Source: Chitinophaga oryziterrae
GTDB lineage: Bacteria > Bacteroidota > Bacteroidia > Chitinophagales > Chitinophagaceae
DNA length: 64,000 bases
Assembly: GCF_009758125.1 (NCBI RefSeq)
Contig: NZ_WRXO01000006.1
Location: forward strand, 1-64,000
Direction of reading: 5' to 3'
Below, piece by piece: positions 36,474 through 45,054 of the stretch. The translations under genes were made by a program, and so were the position numbers. The notes beneath the pieces are model-generated. The model saw only the letters and a list, made by a program, of their open reading frames with translations. It searched no databases and was not told the DNA's origin. Positions within the stretch are counted from its first letter, which is position 1, and every line of letters starts with the position of its first letter.

Positions 36474-36615
36474 GATGTTGTTGATCAATAAATACACCTT
36501 ATCTGACGTGAATATTAGGTGAAGTTAAATTGAAAAACAAATCCTGAACCCATATTCCAAAGCTAAATCAGGGAACTAAACAGTCAGATGCAGTGTATTT
36601 ATGATCAACAACATC
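36474..36615. repeat. 142-bp element with 33/34-bp imperfect inverted ends
   Basis: The left arm (36474-36507) begins GATGTTGTTGATCA and ends ATCTGAC. The reverse complement of the right arm (36583-36615) reads the same apart from one extra A and a three-base mismatch, so 30 positions pair. The internal 75 bases have no ORF. No clear target-site duplication flanks it. This could be a miniature inverted-repeat transposon, the remains of an insertion sequence, or a long structured RNA. Confidence 0.65.
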
Positions 36616-36776
36616 TGCCAATCTACGCTGTCATAACATTTAAACTGAGTCATTGCAGAAGATACTGAATTTAAAAAATTGGGGTCTTTTTTATTATATT
36701 TATTGCTCATTCATTAACACCTGCCATGAAATTTTACAGCTTTATTACTTTTCAGCAATAGTTTATTCGCACAATC

Positions 36777-36965
36777 ATGAATCAAAATATTCAACAGAAG
36801 ATAGATCAGTATAAGAAAACTGCACAGAGAGATCAGGGCAGCGATTCAAAGCCTGTGCCATCTAAGCCTGTTCATGTTGATGGTTTAGCTCAGGTAATCC
36901 GTTCTCAAAAGGACGCTGAAAACTTTATGGCTGAACTGGAATGTATTGTTAAACGAGCACAATAA
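36777..36965 (+). CDS. Small hypothetical protein (62 residues)
   Basis: A 62-residue charged protein with a lysine- and glutamine-rich N-terminal helix (NQNIQQKIDQYKKTAQRDQ), a short proline-containing linker and a C-terminal helix (KDAENFMAELECIVKRA). No signal peptide or known domain. It is followed closely by a perfect terminator stem, which supports its being a real transcription unit. Possibly a small regulatory or adaptor protein; function unknown. Confidence 0.5.
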   Translation: MNQNIQQKIDQYKKTAQRDQGSDSKPVPSKPVHVDGLAQVIRSQKDAENFMAELECIVKRAQ

Positions 36966-37363
36966 GTAATTATATTTTCTATATTGAAATAAAAAGGGAT
37001 AGCCTATCCCTTTTTATTTTCGACTTGATCCTGGCTTACCTGCAAAGTACAAAGCATTTACAGAGGAAATGAACCGGTAAGATTTTGATGTTGCACTGTC
37101 CGGTTTTGAACAAGATCACATAATACTTTTCAAGGTCTGATATGATCAGGGTTGTAACAAATTATCAATTAATCCCTGATGACACCGTTATTTATACAAG
37201 CTTAAAATATGTATATAACCTGGCTTGCAGTGTCAAAAAAAAAACGTTAATTAGTATCACCATTTAATCTCCTTATAACCGGATAGTTAGCCTTTCTATA
37301 TGCCCGATTTATGTAATCCTATTCACTGTATCAAAATCCCAATCCGTATCATGCGGTACCACC
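36966..37363. other. Non-coding stretch upstream of the T9SS-domain remnant
   Basis: 398 bases. After the terminator at 36987-37019 it holds only AT-rich sequence, a weak dyad ATCAGGG/CCCTGAT (about 37147-37181), and from about 37268 an open frame that continues in phase into the next gene (see that entry). Confidence 0.4.
36987..37019 (+). terminator. Terminator after the small hypothetical gene
   Basis: A perfect 16-bp inverted repeat (AAATAAAAAGGGATAG and its complement) around a single central C, so the working loop is about five bases, with a flanking T run. It starts 22 bases after the stop codon. Confidence 0.8.
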
Positions 37364-38017
37364 ATGCATTTTTCCAAAACTATTACCGTTAGTATTACGA
37401 ATCCACCCATACCACAATATTCCTGGAAAGGCGATTGCCCGGGAACTATTGGGTATTGCGCAAATTCCGGCACTTATTATGCAATAAATGTTCCTGTTGG
37501 GGTAACTTACCAGTATTCTTACGATAATTCAACCTGGACCAGTATGTCTCTTCCCCCCAGGTTTTATGTTGCCTGTGATCAGAGCCTGAGTGTTTATATC
37601 AGGGCCGTAGGATGTTCGGGTAATGTATCTGCAGCTTATCACCTGAATGTTAGGGCGCTTAGCGATAAGATATGCTTCCCTCCGGGACATGGGCAGCGAG
37701 TTGCAGAGGATAGCATACTGTCTCTTAAAGGGACAGCGTCCATTGAAACGTCCACTAAAACTTTTAAAGTGTATCCTGTTCCAGCGACTGATAACCTGAA
37801 CATCTTATTGAATAATACGATTAAAACGGCCGCCGCCAGCCAGTCTATTAAAGAGGTGAAAATTATTGATATTTCGGGTAAAATAACCAGGCAGATTATA
37901 TATGGCGAAGGTATCAGATCAACCAGTATAAATGTAAGCGGTATAAGGCCGGGTATTTATATTATACAGGTATTTAACGGTTCTGTATGGCTGGGGCAGA
38001 AAATTATTATCCAGTAA
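37364..38017 (+). CDS. C-terminal part of a T9SS-secreted protein (possible remnant)
   Basis: 217 residues from the first ATG. The final 85 residues form a type A T9SS sorting domain: FKVYPVPATDNLNILL, KEVKIIDISGKI, INVSGIRPGIYIIQVFNG. The N-terminal half has many cysteines and glycines and resembles a fragment of a PKD- or Ig-like repeat region. There is no signal peptide at this ATG, although T9SS cargo needs one for Sec export. The frame is open upstream to 37268 and its residues (QSVSCGTTMHFSKTITVSI) look like a continuation of the same repeat. This appears to be the C-terminal end of a longer secreted protein that has lost its start. Cargo function unknown. Confidence 0.6.
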   Translation: MHFSKTITVSITNPPIPQYSWKGDCPGTIGYCANSGTYYAINVPVGVTYQYSYDNSTWTSMSLPPRFYVACDQSLSVYIRAVGCSGNVSAAYHLNVRALSDKICFPPGHGQRVAEDSILSLKGTASIETSTKTFKVYPVPATDNLNILLNNTIKTAAASQSIKEVKIIDISGKITRQIIYGEGIRSTSINVSGIRPGIYIIQVFNGSVWLGQKIIIQ

Positions 38018-38129
38018 ACAGTAGATCTTATTACTATAGTGCAGTCCCGTAAAACCGGTAACTTTAAATGACTTTTTTTAAACCCTGTTAAATCCAATTA
38101 TAAGTGTCTGCTCTCCCTAACTAAAATCT

Positions 38130-38167
38130 AAAAGAGCTTTCAAGTCCAAAGACCTGAAAGCTCTTTT
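38130..38167. terminator. Bidirectional terminator between convergent genes
   Basis: A stem of AAAAGAGCTTTCA(A)GTC and its near-perfect complement around a CAAA loop, with A and T runs on either side. It lies between the T9SS-domain gene and the sulfatase gene. Confidence 0.8.
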
Positions 38168-38179
38168 AATTAGAAATGA

Positions 38180-39730
38180 TTAAGCCGTGATATTGTCCAA
38201 CTGTGGTTCCTGAACGTTTTCCGTTTCCTTGGATGTCAACACCCTTAACTTATCTATTTCCAGCTGATGCAATTGTTTTTGCAGCTCGGTCCGTACTTCT
38301 TTGTATGCCGGATCATATGCGAGGTTGGTATATTCAGAAGGATCATTTACCAGATCATACAGCTCATACTGGTTGTAATAAGCGCCCGCTGCATCAAAAT
38401 AATAACTATACTTCCATTTCTCTGTACGGATACAGCGGATACGATTTGCTGCATTTACTGCAGACCATTGACTGTTGGATCCTGCCTTTGTATCATCGTA
38501 AGTAAATAATATACTATCCTGTACAGGAGTGCCATCTTCCATGACCGGCAACAGGCTGGTGCCTGCAAGTCCTGTTGGAGGGTTTGATACATTGGCAATC
38601 TCCATGAACGTAGGCATGATATCTACCAGCGTAGCCAGGGCCATTGAATTCTGAATAGGGTGACCTGAAAACAGAACAGGGTTGGATATGACCAGTGGAA
38701 CCCGTAATGCTTCTTCGTAAGCTACAAAGGTTTTCTGACGCAGTCCTCCGTGTGCAAGTCCCATTTCTCCATGGTCTGAGGTAAAGGTAACAATGGCAGT
38801 TTCAGCCAGGCTTTTTCCGTTCCCTTCTTTGGCATACAATTCTTTGATCAGTTTACCGATCTCTTTGTCAACCAGGGTTAACAGGTATCCATAGAAGTTT
38901 ATATAATTTAACTTTTGTTCTACTGTAGGCAAAGGTCCTAACAAGGCATCCATCCCCAATAAGATTTGTTCCTGCGCCATCGGCTTTTTATTAGCCAGTA
39001 AATGCTCATTCACAGTGTCGGGCAACCCGATTTTTCTTCCCGACCAGGTATCAGCGTGATACCCTGAGGTTCCTGCTGTTTTGGGATAAGCCAACACATC
39101 GTGAGGGTTCACCAGCGATACGATAAGGCAATAGGGTTTGTGGTTGCCTGCTGCCCTTTGCGCTTTTACCGTCTGCAGGTATTTGATCGCTTCTGCCACA
39201 TACCTGGCGTCATGATTGGCAAATCCTCCTCCAAAATTTAAAGGGTTCACATCTTCTCCTGCATCCGGCGCTACCCAGCCCATGGCGCCAAATAAAGAAA
39301 TATCCGCAGGTGTCAGGGTATCGTAATTGGTGACAGCACCGTTGCCTGCAACACCTTTACTCATGTGCCATTTACCGCGGTACTGCACATCATAGCCATC
39401 ATTCCAGAGTACATTCATTATGTTGGGCAACGATGTACTGATAGTAGGTTCCGAAGGCGATAAGGGACCACCTATGGTCAGTGTTTGGGAAACCTTATGT
39501 TTAGCGGGATAAATCCCTGTAAATAAAGTTGTCCGGCTGGGTGAACACATACAGGTATTACAGAAAGCCCTGTCGAAACTAAAACCGTTCTTTTTGAGAA
39601 AGGTAAGCGTTGGCAGATTTTCTGCCTCCCATCCCGGAGGGAAATGTTGTGTAGCCCGCTGCTCGTCGGTAATGATGAGGATCATGTCTGGCTGTTTGCC
39701 AAGTTGTGCTAACTTCTTTTTGAGGTCCAT
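38180..39730 (-). CDS. Type I sulfatase of the formylglycine-dependent family
   Basis: A 516-residue arylsulfatase-like hydrolase. Seen: ILIITDEQRATQHFPP at the start (metal-binding Asp), the maturation signature CSPSRTTLFTG at residues 62-72, where the cysteine becomes formylglycine, GKWHMSKG, and FTSDHGEMGLAHGG. It removes sulfate esters from carbohydrates or small molecules. Unlike the other glycan enzymes nearby, it begins MDLKKKLAQLGKQ with no signal peptide, so it may be cytoplasmic or mis-started. It lies 181 bases downstream of the GH78-like gene on the same strand. No sulfatase-maturating enzyme gene is in the window. Confidence 0.9.
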   Translation of the reverse strand: MDLKKKLAQLGKQPDMILIITDEQRATQHFPPGWEAENLPTLTFLKKNGFSFDRAFCNTCMCSPSRTTLFTGIYPAKHKVSQTLTIGGPLSPSEPTISTSLPNIMNVLWNDGYDVQYRGKWHMSKGVAGNGAVTNYDTLTPADISLFGAMGWVAPDAGEDVNPLNFGGGFANHDARYVAEAIKYLQTVKAQRAAGNHKPYCLIVSLVNPHDVLAYPKTAGTSGYHADTWSGRKIGLPDTVNEHLLANKKPMAQEQILLGMDALLGPLPTVEQKLNYINFYGYLLTLVDKEIGKLIKELYAKEGNGKSLAETAIVTFTSDHGEMGLAHGGLRQKTFVAYEEALRVPLVISNPVLFSGHPIQNSMALATLVDIMPTFMEIANVSNPPTGLAGTSLLPVMEDGTPVQDSILFTYDDTKAGSNSQWSAVNAANRIRCIRTEKWKYSYYFDAAGAYYNQYELYDLVNDPSEYTNLAYDPAYKEVRTELQKQLHQLEIDKLRVLTSKETENVQEPQLDNITA

Positions 39731-39911
39731 GGTGTAATGTATTTATTTGAGAAATTGGGAGAAATACTAGTTACTTCAAGGCGTTTTGACTTGTACCGAT
39801 TATAACATCCTGTTACTATCAACGTTCGTCTCTTAATAACTAAATATTTCTCTTTTTGTTCAAAAACTCATTATATAAACCCGGAATCAGCCTCCTAAAA
39901 TACCATCGTAC

Positions 39912-42233
39912 TTAAATCACAAATGAATTAGCACCAGGCTTAAGCGCATATGTTTTAGCTTTCCACATAAATACACCCGACGTTTTCACCGGCAGACTAA
40001 TATTGATTTTCCACTTACCACCCTCTAAAAGATATTTGACAGCAACTTTCCCATCAGGGTGGGGGATCTCGCCGCCTACATTTGTCAAAGTGCCTAAATG
40101 AGGCTCAATCTTTATTTTACTGAAACCTGGCGCATTACTGTCGATGCCTAAAACGGTACGGTAAAACTCGATATTAGGACTTGCACCCCAGGCATGACAA
40201 TCAGAGCGGGTAGTGTTGATGTCGGAATACTCAGCCCAGGTAGTAAGGCCCATGGCTAGGTTTTCACGCCAGATACCCAGCCAGCTCATATAATCATTCC
40301 CCCGGCCTGCTTTTATCAGCGCCTGATTCAGGTAGTATTTAAAGTAAACAGTGCATTGGGTTAAACTTTTATCGTTCAACAGCCCGTTAACGACAGCTGG
40401 CATATCCGTAGCGGGCACTATGCCTGTAAGTATGGCCAGTGAATTAGCATGCTGTGAATACCCGGTCTTTTCTTTAGTATCAGCATACAGTTTTTTAACC
40501 GGGTCCCAGTACTTATGCTGGATGGTAGCCTTTAACTGTGCGGCTTTTTGATTATACATCCTGGCATAATCGGGCATACCGATTTTTGCTTCCATTTCCG
40601 CCGCCCACTGGTACGCCCAAAGTAGTTGCAGGTCATAAACAGCCGCGCAGCCATCCTCACCTTTAACATCGCCGGCCAGATTACCGGCCCAGTCTACAAA
40701 CGCCCAGTAAGGGGTGTTTTTTACGGAACCATCGGGTTGCTGATATTTGCTGAAAAAATCCAGTATGGCCCTTTCACCAACCAGTTTATTTTTAATAAAG
40801 TCATTATCGCCCCGGTACATCCAGTAATCATGCAACATGCAGATGTACCATAACGAAAAGGTGGATATGATCTGTGTGCCTTTGGTAGGGTAACAGCTTC
40901 TGGTAATGCCTTCGGCGAGGCGTGAATGGTCGATCTGTGTGAGGGCATTACGTGCCAGCCGGTCATCGCTGGTATTATAGTAAGATATCAGAGCTTGTAT
41001 ACGCGTATCGCCAATGTATTGCAACTGCTCATAGTAAGGACAGTCCGTATAGGATTCCCAGGCGTTCAACCTCGCTGTACGCCAGCCAATATCCAGTATT
41101 TGTTTTATTTCGTTGTTATCTGTATTAAATGCGGATGCCGGTTTAAAAGGATAACCGGTGAAAGTGCCATAAATATCATCCAGCACCAGCGGATCATTTT
41201 TGGTTTGTACCAGTATCCTGATGTAACGATAGGTACGGAAGTTCAGCGTTGTAAAGGTCTGTCCCTTGCTACCGTCTGCGATGAGGCTGTCTATTCGCCC
41301 TATGAACTGTTTGCCGGTTATATCATTACGATTCCCTTTAGCGCTGTTATTATCGAAAAGTGATTCGGCATAACCTAATGAAATACCTGCGTCCTTGCCA
41401 CCGCTGAAATTAAGTGTTACGTAAGCGTTTGTTTCAAAAGTCTGGTCAAGCAATATCGCAATGTTTGTATTGGCGGGGATAGTTACTGACGTCTTTTTTC
41501 CGGGAAAGGCTGGCGGAACGGTGACACCAACAGCGCTGCGTAATACAGGAATACGCTGGTAAGTCATTTCCATTGGTGGCAGTGTTGAAGGCACCAGTGC
41601 CCAGTCGATCCCCCATGCGGTGCCTTTCAGCTTTCCGTCCATCAGCTTCGCTGCAAGCGGCCACTTACTGTCATCATAATCTGCGGCTGTCCAATCGCCT
41701 TTAACCGCCTGGTTCATGTCTACCATTTCACCTTTGCTGGCAGCAAAAAACCAACCCGGAACAGGCACATGTCCTGTATCGCGCATGCATTTCCACGTAT
41801 TGTCAGTGTTCAGTATCTCTTCCGTCAGCGAATTGCCCTGCAGTATAAAACCTGTACGATTGCTGATCTGCGCTTCGGGACGGTACTGGGCCTCATTCCA
41901 GACAAGTGCGGCTACTATATTTTTTCCTGTAGAGAGATAAGGTGCGAGATCAACTGTTTCGTAATTCCAGAAATAAGTGTCACCACGCGCCGGGCCAAGT
42001 GAAACCAGGGTGCCATTCACATATAGTTTATAACGGTTGTCTGCCGATACATGCACTATATAAGAAGCTGGCTTACTATCCAGGTGAATACTTTTGCGGA
42101 AATAATAAACGCCGTATTCAGTGCCGGGATCATTGGGGGCAGCTATCCAACTGGAATTCCATGGCCTGTCGGGAGATTGGGCATAACCGTTTCCTGTCAG
42201 TAAAATTAATATTACAATGAGAAAGTATTTCAT
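39912..42233 (-). CDS. GH78-like alpha-L-rhamnosidase (secreted)
   Basis: A 773-residue enzyme with a signal peptide ending near GNGYAQ. N-terminal beta-sandwich region (WNSSWIAAPND, VHVSADNRYKLYVNGTLV) and an alpha-barrel catalytic domain with the GH78 motif DCPYYEQLQYIGDTR, where the Glu near residue 401 is the expected general acid, and GLTTWAEY near the end, where the Glu is the expected base. A C-terminal beta domain follows. GH78 enzymes release terminal alpha-L-rhamnose. The DCPYYEQ form departs from the usual DCPxRxE, so the specificity may differ. It starts 12 bases after the GH2 gene and forms an operon with it. Confidence 0.85.
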   Translation of the reverse strand: MKYFLIVILILLTGNGYAQSPDRPWNSSWIAAPNDPGTEYGVYYFRKSIHLDSKPASYIVHVSADNRYKLYVNGTLVSLGPARGDTYFWNYETVDLAPYLSTGKNIVAALVWNEAQYRPEAQISNRTGFILQGNSLTEEILNTDNTWKCMRDTGHVPVPGWFFAASKGEMVDMNQAVKGDWTAADYDDSKWPLAAKLMDGKLKGTAWGIDWALVPSTLPPMEMTYQRIPVLRSAVGVTVPPAFPGKKTSVTIPANTNIAILLDQTFETNAYVTLNFSGGKDAGISLGYAESLFDNNSAKGNRNDITGKQFIGRIDSLIADGSKGQTFTTLNFRTYRYIRILVQTKNDPLVLDDIYGTFTGYPFKPASAFNTDNNEIKQILDIGWRTARLNAWESYTDCPYYEQLQYIGDTRIQALISYYNTSDDRLARNALTQIDHSRLAEGITRSCYPTKGTQIISTFSLWYICMLHDYWMYRGDNDFIKNKLVGERAILDFFSKYQQPDGSVKNTPYWAFVDWAGNLAGDVKGEDGCAAVYDLQLLWAYQWAAEMEAKIGMPDYARMYNQKAAQLKATIQHKYWDPVKKLYADTKEKTGYSQHANSLAILTGIVPATDMPAVVNGLLNDKSLTQCTVYFKYYLNQALIKAGRGNDYMSWLGIWRENLAMGLTTWAEYSDINTTRSDCHAWGASPNIEFYRTVLGIDSNAPGFSKIKIEPHLGTLTNVGGEIPHPDGKVAVKYLLEGGKWKINISLPVKTSGVFMWKAKTYALKPGANSFVI

Positions 42234-42245
42234 TACAAAGTATTT

Positions 42246-44798
42246 TTATTCATTATATGCTTTCGCATCAAGTCTGTACCCGTTTTTTAACTGATCTGAA
42301 GCAACCTCTATCTCCACCTGCTTTTTCTCTCCCTGCATTAGTGTAAAATAAGAATCATTGATCAGCACTGGTAATATTTGTTTCCCCTTATTATCCAGTA
42401 GCTGTACCCGTATGCCTGCAGCGACTGATCGTGTTGATCGATTCGAAACAGTATAAATAACCCCCTTGCTGGTTTTTAACGGTGCACTGATAGAAATCTC
42501 TGCTGCCGGCAGTGTATTCAGCGAAGTATACTTCCCTGCCAGGTAAGTATTTTCTGATAACAACTGTCCATTGGCTGCGTATAGTTTCAGACGAAGAAAG
42601 TAAACGTCAGAAAGACCCGCAGTATCAGTAAGCATGGTAAAAACATCTTTCACAGAACTCGCATTTACCTGTAAAGTCGTTTTTTTCTCATATTGGCTCA
42701 CCGCTTTGCCATCTGCATTATAAACTGTTGCAGATGCTGTGAGGTGATGAAGTGAATAGTTTTTATTGTTAATGACCTTCACCATTCCGGACGCAGGGTT
42801 CCATTGGATATGTACCGGTTCACAGGCGGACCTGGCCCCGAAATAAGCGCCGGTGAGATCATAGTAATAATCATAAGTCTGCCAGATCATGGAGGGATAG
42901 GCCGACTGGCTCATCCAGATCAGCATACCGGAGGCATCCTGCCACATATGATCGTTCCATGCTTCAAACATGGCTTTCATCGTTTCGAGGTTCAGCAACT
43001 GTGCTTTCTTACAAAAATCTTCCAATGATACTGCTTGTCCATAGCTTCTGTTAATATCATTGATATATTTTACGGGATCTGCTCCGCCACCCATTGCTCC
43101 GTCTGTGCTGAAGAAATGCCTTGCCCACATGTTATCTTTGCTCTTTACGGAATCCGGAGTAGGGGCTACCCAACAATTTGGTGGCATAAATTTTTTGAAG
43201 CTCTCAGGATTTACAAAAGTGGCCATGCCCAGTTCACTGCGCATCCCCCAGCTGTTTGCTGAGAAAAGGTAGCCGTTATGCGGATCGGTAAAATAGGTCT
43301 TAGGATCTGTATTCGCCCATATACCGCTACCCGAAAGATTCCTGCTGCCACCATAAATAGAGAAATTCGGGTTTGCTACGCCGGCATTGGAACGGGGCAG
43401 ATATAGCCTGTAATCGCCGTCATAAGTATGGATGGCCGTGGTGATAGCATTGCTGAGATCTCCATCCGGATTGCCTCCGGGTACGCCTTCATTAGCACCA
43501 CACCAAATGACAATAGAGGGGTGGTCCCTGAACTTTTTGAGCTTTTCGATCACGTTATCCTTAAACATAGGCAGGCTGTCTATACCGCCCATGTTATTCA
43601 GCCAGAAGTCATCCCATACCATGATACCGTATTGATCACAGTATTCATAAAACGCATTGTCCGTTACCTCGCCTGTCCAGTTGCGGATCATATTAAAGTT
43701 CATGGCCTGATGCAGGCGGATACGGGTCTCGTAATCCTTTCCTCTTGCTTTCAGCATATAATCAGACATACCCCAGTTGCCGCCTTTTAACAATACAGGT
43801 ACCTGGTTGACGTATACCCGCATAGGACCATTCAGAGAAGTGGTATCAGCAGATATTTTCCTGATACCGAACGACTGACTGATCCTTGCTGTTTCGAACG
43901 ATAATTTACAATTATATAAAAATTGCTGACCATAGCCATTGGGCCACCAGAGATGCGGATATTGCATATGCTGGGGCTGTAGACTGATCTCCTGGCTACT
44001 TCCAGGCGCCAATCTCACTTCGTCGCTGCTAATGATAATATTCCCCGGGGAAATCACTGCTTTTAATTTCCCTGTAACAGTAACAGGAGAGGAGTTAATG
44101 ACCTGTGCAGATACCCTGATAGTCGCTGCAGTAGTATCCGGCATATCTGCACGTATCCACGGATCAGAGATACTCACAGGACCAGTGACCGTCAACGCTA
44201 CCGTATCGGTAATCCCGCTGTTTAGTCCGGGTACTGCCGGCATCCAGTCCCAGCTGCCACTGCAAATGTAGGTAGGGCTTTCCCGGTTGGCAAGATCATG
44301 ATCGGACCTGGGAGGAGAAACCAATACCGCTATGGCATTGGCGCCTTTGGTATTCAACAGGTCAGTAATATCATAGATTCCCCGCTGTATATGCCCATGC
44401 AGGTAACCAATCTGTTTTCCATTGAACCAGATGTCAGCGTATTTATTGATCCCATTGAATTTCAGCCATACCCGCTGATTATTTTTAACCGTCATGGCCG
44501 GGAATTCGGCCCGGTACCAGAACGGCCGGTTATATTTTTCTTTATCAACAGTATAGATGTTATCCCCGTAATCCGGGTCTTTTTCCTTACCTGCTTTCAC
44601 ATAGGAATAGAATACGGTACCAGGCACCACTGCGGGGACCCAGTCTTTATCAGGAAAGCCTGCAGTGGCAATCAGTGAAGGAAGACTCTGTTGCGGACTT
44701 ATTTTCCAATGAAGCTGCTGACCATATAGAGAACTACCGATAACATGGAATATTAGCAACAGTACAGTTGACTTCATAAGTGGTAAATGTTTCCACAA
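42246..44798 (-). CDS. GH2 family glycosidase (beta-mannosidase/exo-beta-glucosaminidase-like)
   Basis: An 850-residue secreted glycoside hydrolase of family 2. Seen: an N-terminal sugar-binding domain (WLKFNGINKYADIWFNGK), an immunoglobulin-like domain, then the barrel with LKGGNWGMSDYML, FNMIRNWTGEVTD, WCGANEG near 435 (general acid Glu) and RSELGM near 521 (nucleophile Glu). The order resembles exo-beta-D-glucosaminidases and beta-mannosidases rather than LacZ. Two starts are possible; the second ATG (residue 8, position 44777) gives a cleaner signal peptide. It is the first gene of the minus-strand operon. An operator-like palindrome lies 13 bases upstream. Confidence 0.88.
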   Translation of the reverse strand: MWKHLPLMKSTVLLLIFHVIGSSLYGQQLHWKISPQQSLPSLIATAGFPDKDWVPAVVPGTVFYSYVKAGKEKDPDYGDNIYTVDKEKYNRPFWYRAEFPAMTVKNNQRVWLKFNGINKYADIWFNGKQIGYLHGHIQRGIYDITDLLNTKGANAIAVLVSPPRSDHDLANRESPTYICSGSWDWMPAVPGLNSGITDTVALTVTGPVSISDPWIRADMPDTTAATIRVSAQVINSSPVTVTGKLKAVISPGNIIISSDEVRLAPGSSQEISLQPQHMQYPHLWWPNGYGQQFLYNCKLSFETARISQSFGIRKISADTTSLNGPMRVYVNQVPVLLKGGNWGMSDYMLKARGKDYETRIRLHQAMNFNMIRNWTGEVTDNAFYEYCDQYGIMVWDDFWLNNMGGIDSLPMFKDNVIEKLKKFRDHPSIVIWCGANEGVPGGNPDGDLSNAITTAIHTYDGDYRLYLPRSNAGVANPNFSIYGGSRNLSGSGIWANTDPKTYFTDPHNGYLFSANSWGMRSELGMATFVNPESFKKFMPPNCWVAPTPDSVKSKDNMWARHFFSTDGAMGGGADPVKYINDINRSYGQAVSLEDFCKKAQLLNLETMKAMFEAWNDHMWQDASGMLIWMSQSAYPSMIWQTYDYYYDLTGAYFGARSACEPVHIQWNPASGMVKVINNKNYSLHHLTASATVYNADGKAVSQYEKKTTLQVNASSVKDVFTMLTDTAGLSDVYFLRLKLYAANGQLLSENTYLAGKYTSLNTLPAAEISISAPLKTSKGVIYTVSNRSTRSVAAGIRVQLLDNKGKQILPVLINDSYFTLMQGEKKQVEIEVASDQLKNGYRLDAKAYNE

Positions 44799-44810
44799 TA
44801 ATATAATATT

Positions 44811-44830
44811 TTGCTAAACCGGTTTAGTAA
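44811..44830. promoter_or_regulatory. Operator 1: TTGCTAAACCGGTTTAGTAA
   Basis: A near-perfect dyad with a perfect 14-bp core CTAAACCGGTTTAG (44814-44827), 13 bases before the GH2 start. It has the size and central CG symmetry of LacI-family operators. Three related copies occur in the same locus. Confidence 0.7.
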
Positions 44831-44902
44831 TAACAAAAATAAAGTTTCGCCGGCGCTTTAAACAATTTATGAATAGCCGTATATATATTATGATTATAAT
44901 AA

Positions 44903-44935
44903 TTTGTTAATGGTCTTGTGTGAGACATTCTTTTG
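44903..44935 (+). promoter_or_regulatory. Promoter candidate for the GH38-like operon
   Basis: TTTG at 44903-44906, then 21 bases, then TTCTTTTG at 44928-44935 (7 of 8 match to TAnnTTTG). The predicted start of transcription lies at about 44942, so operator 2 would cover the first transcribed bases and could block initiation. Confidence 0.4.
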
Positions 44936-44944
44936 TGTTTTATT

Positions 44945-44962
44945 TGCTAAATCAGTTTAGCA
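44945..44962. promoter_or_regulatory. Operator 2: TGCTAAATCAGTTTAGCA
   Basis: Perfect 7-bp arms TGCTAAA and TTTAGCA around a TCAG centre, a variant of operator 1. It is 133 bases from operator 1 (centre to centre) and 92 bases before the GH38-like start. Confidence 0.65.
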
Positions 44963-45054
44963 TATTTCACGTATATGAAAAGTATCCTTTCTCTGCTACC
45001 GGCGGGTGTTTTAGGGATTTTAGCAATAACAGACAACCCTTCACCTAATTAAGC

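Larger units (their letters stand above)
36348..36776. other. Non-coding stretch containing a terminator and an inverted-repeat element
   Basis: 429 bases without a gene. It contains the amidase terminator (36353-36391) and the 142-bp inverted-repeat element (36474-36615). The last 160 bases are AT-rich and presumably hold the promoter of the small gene at 36777; TATATTTA at 36695-36702 is a 7 of 8 match to the -7 box. Confidence 0.5.
44799..45054. other. Divergent promoter region of the glycan locus
   Basis: 256 bases between the divergent GH2 and GH38-like genes. Contains operators 1 and 2 and a candidate plus-strand promoter, described separately. Otherwise AT-rich. Confidence 0.6.
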
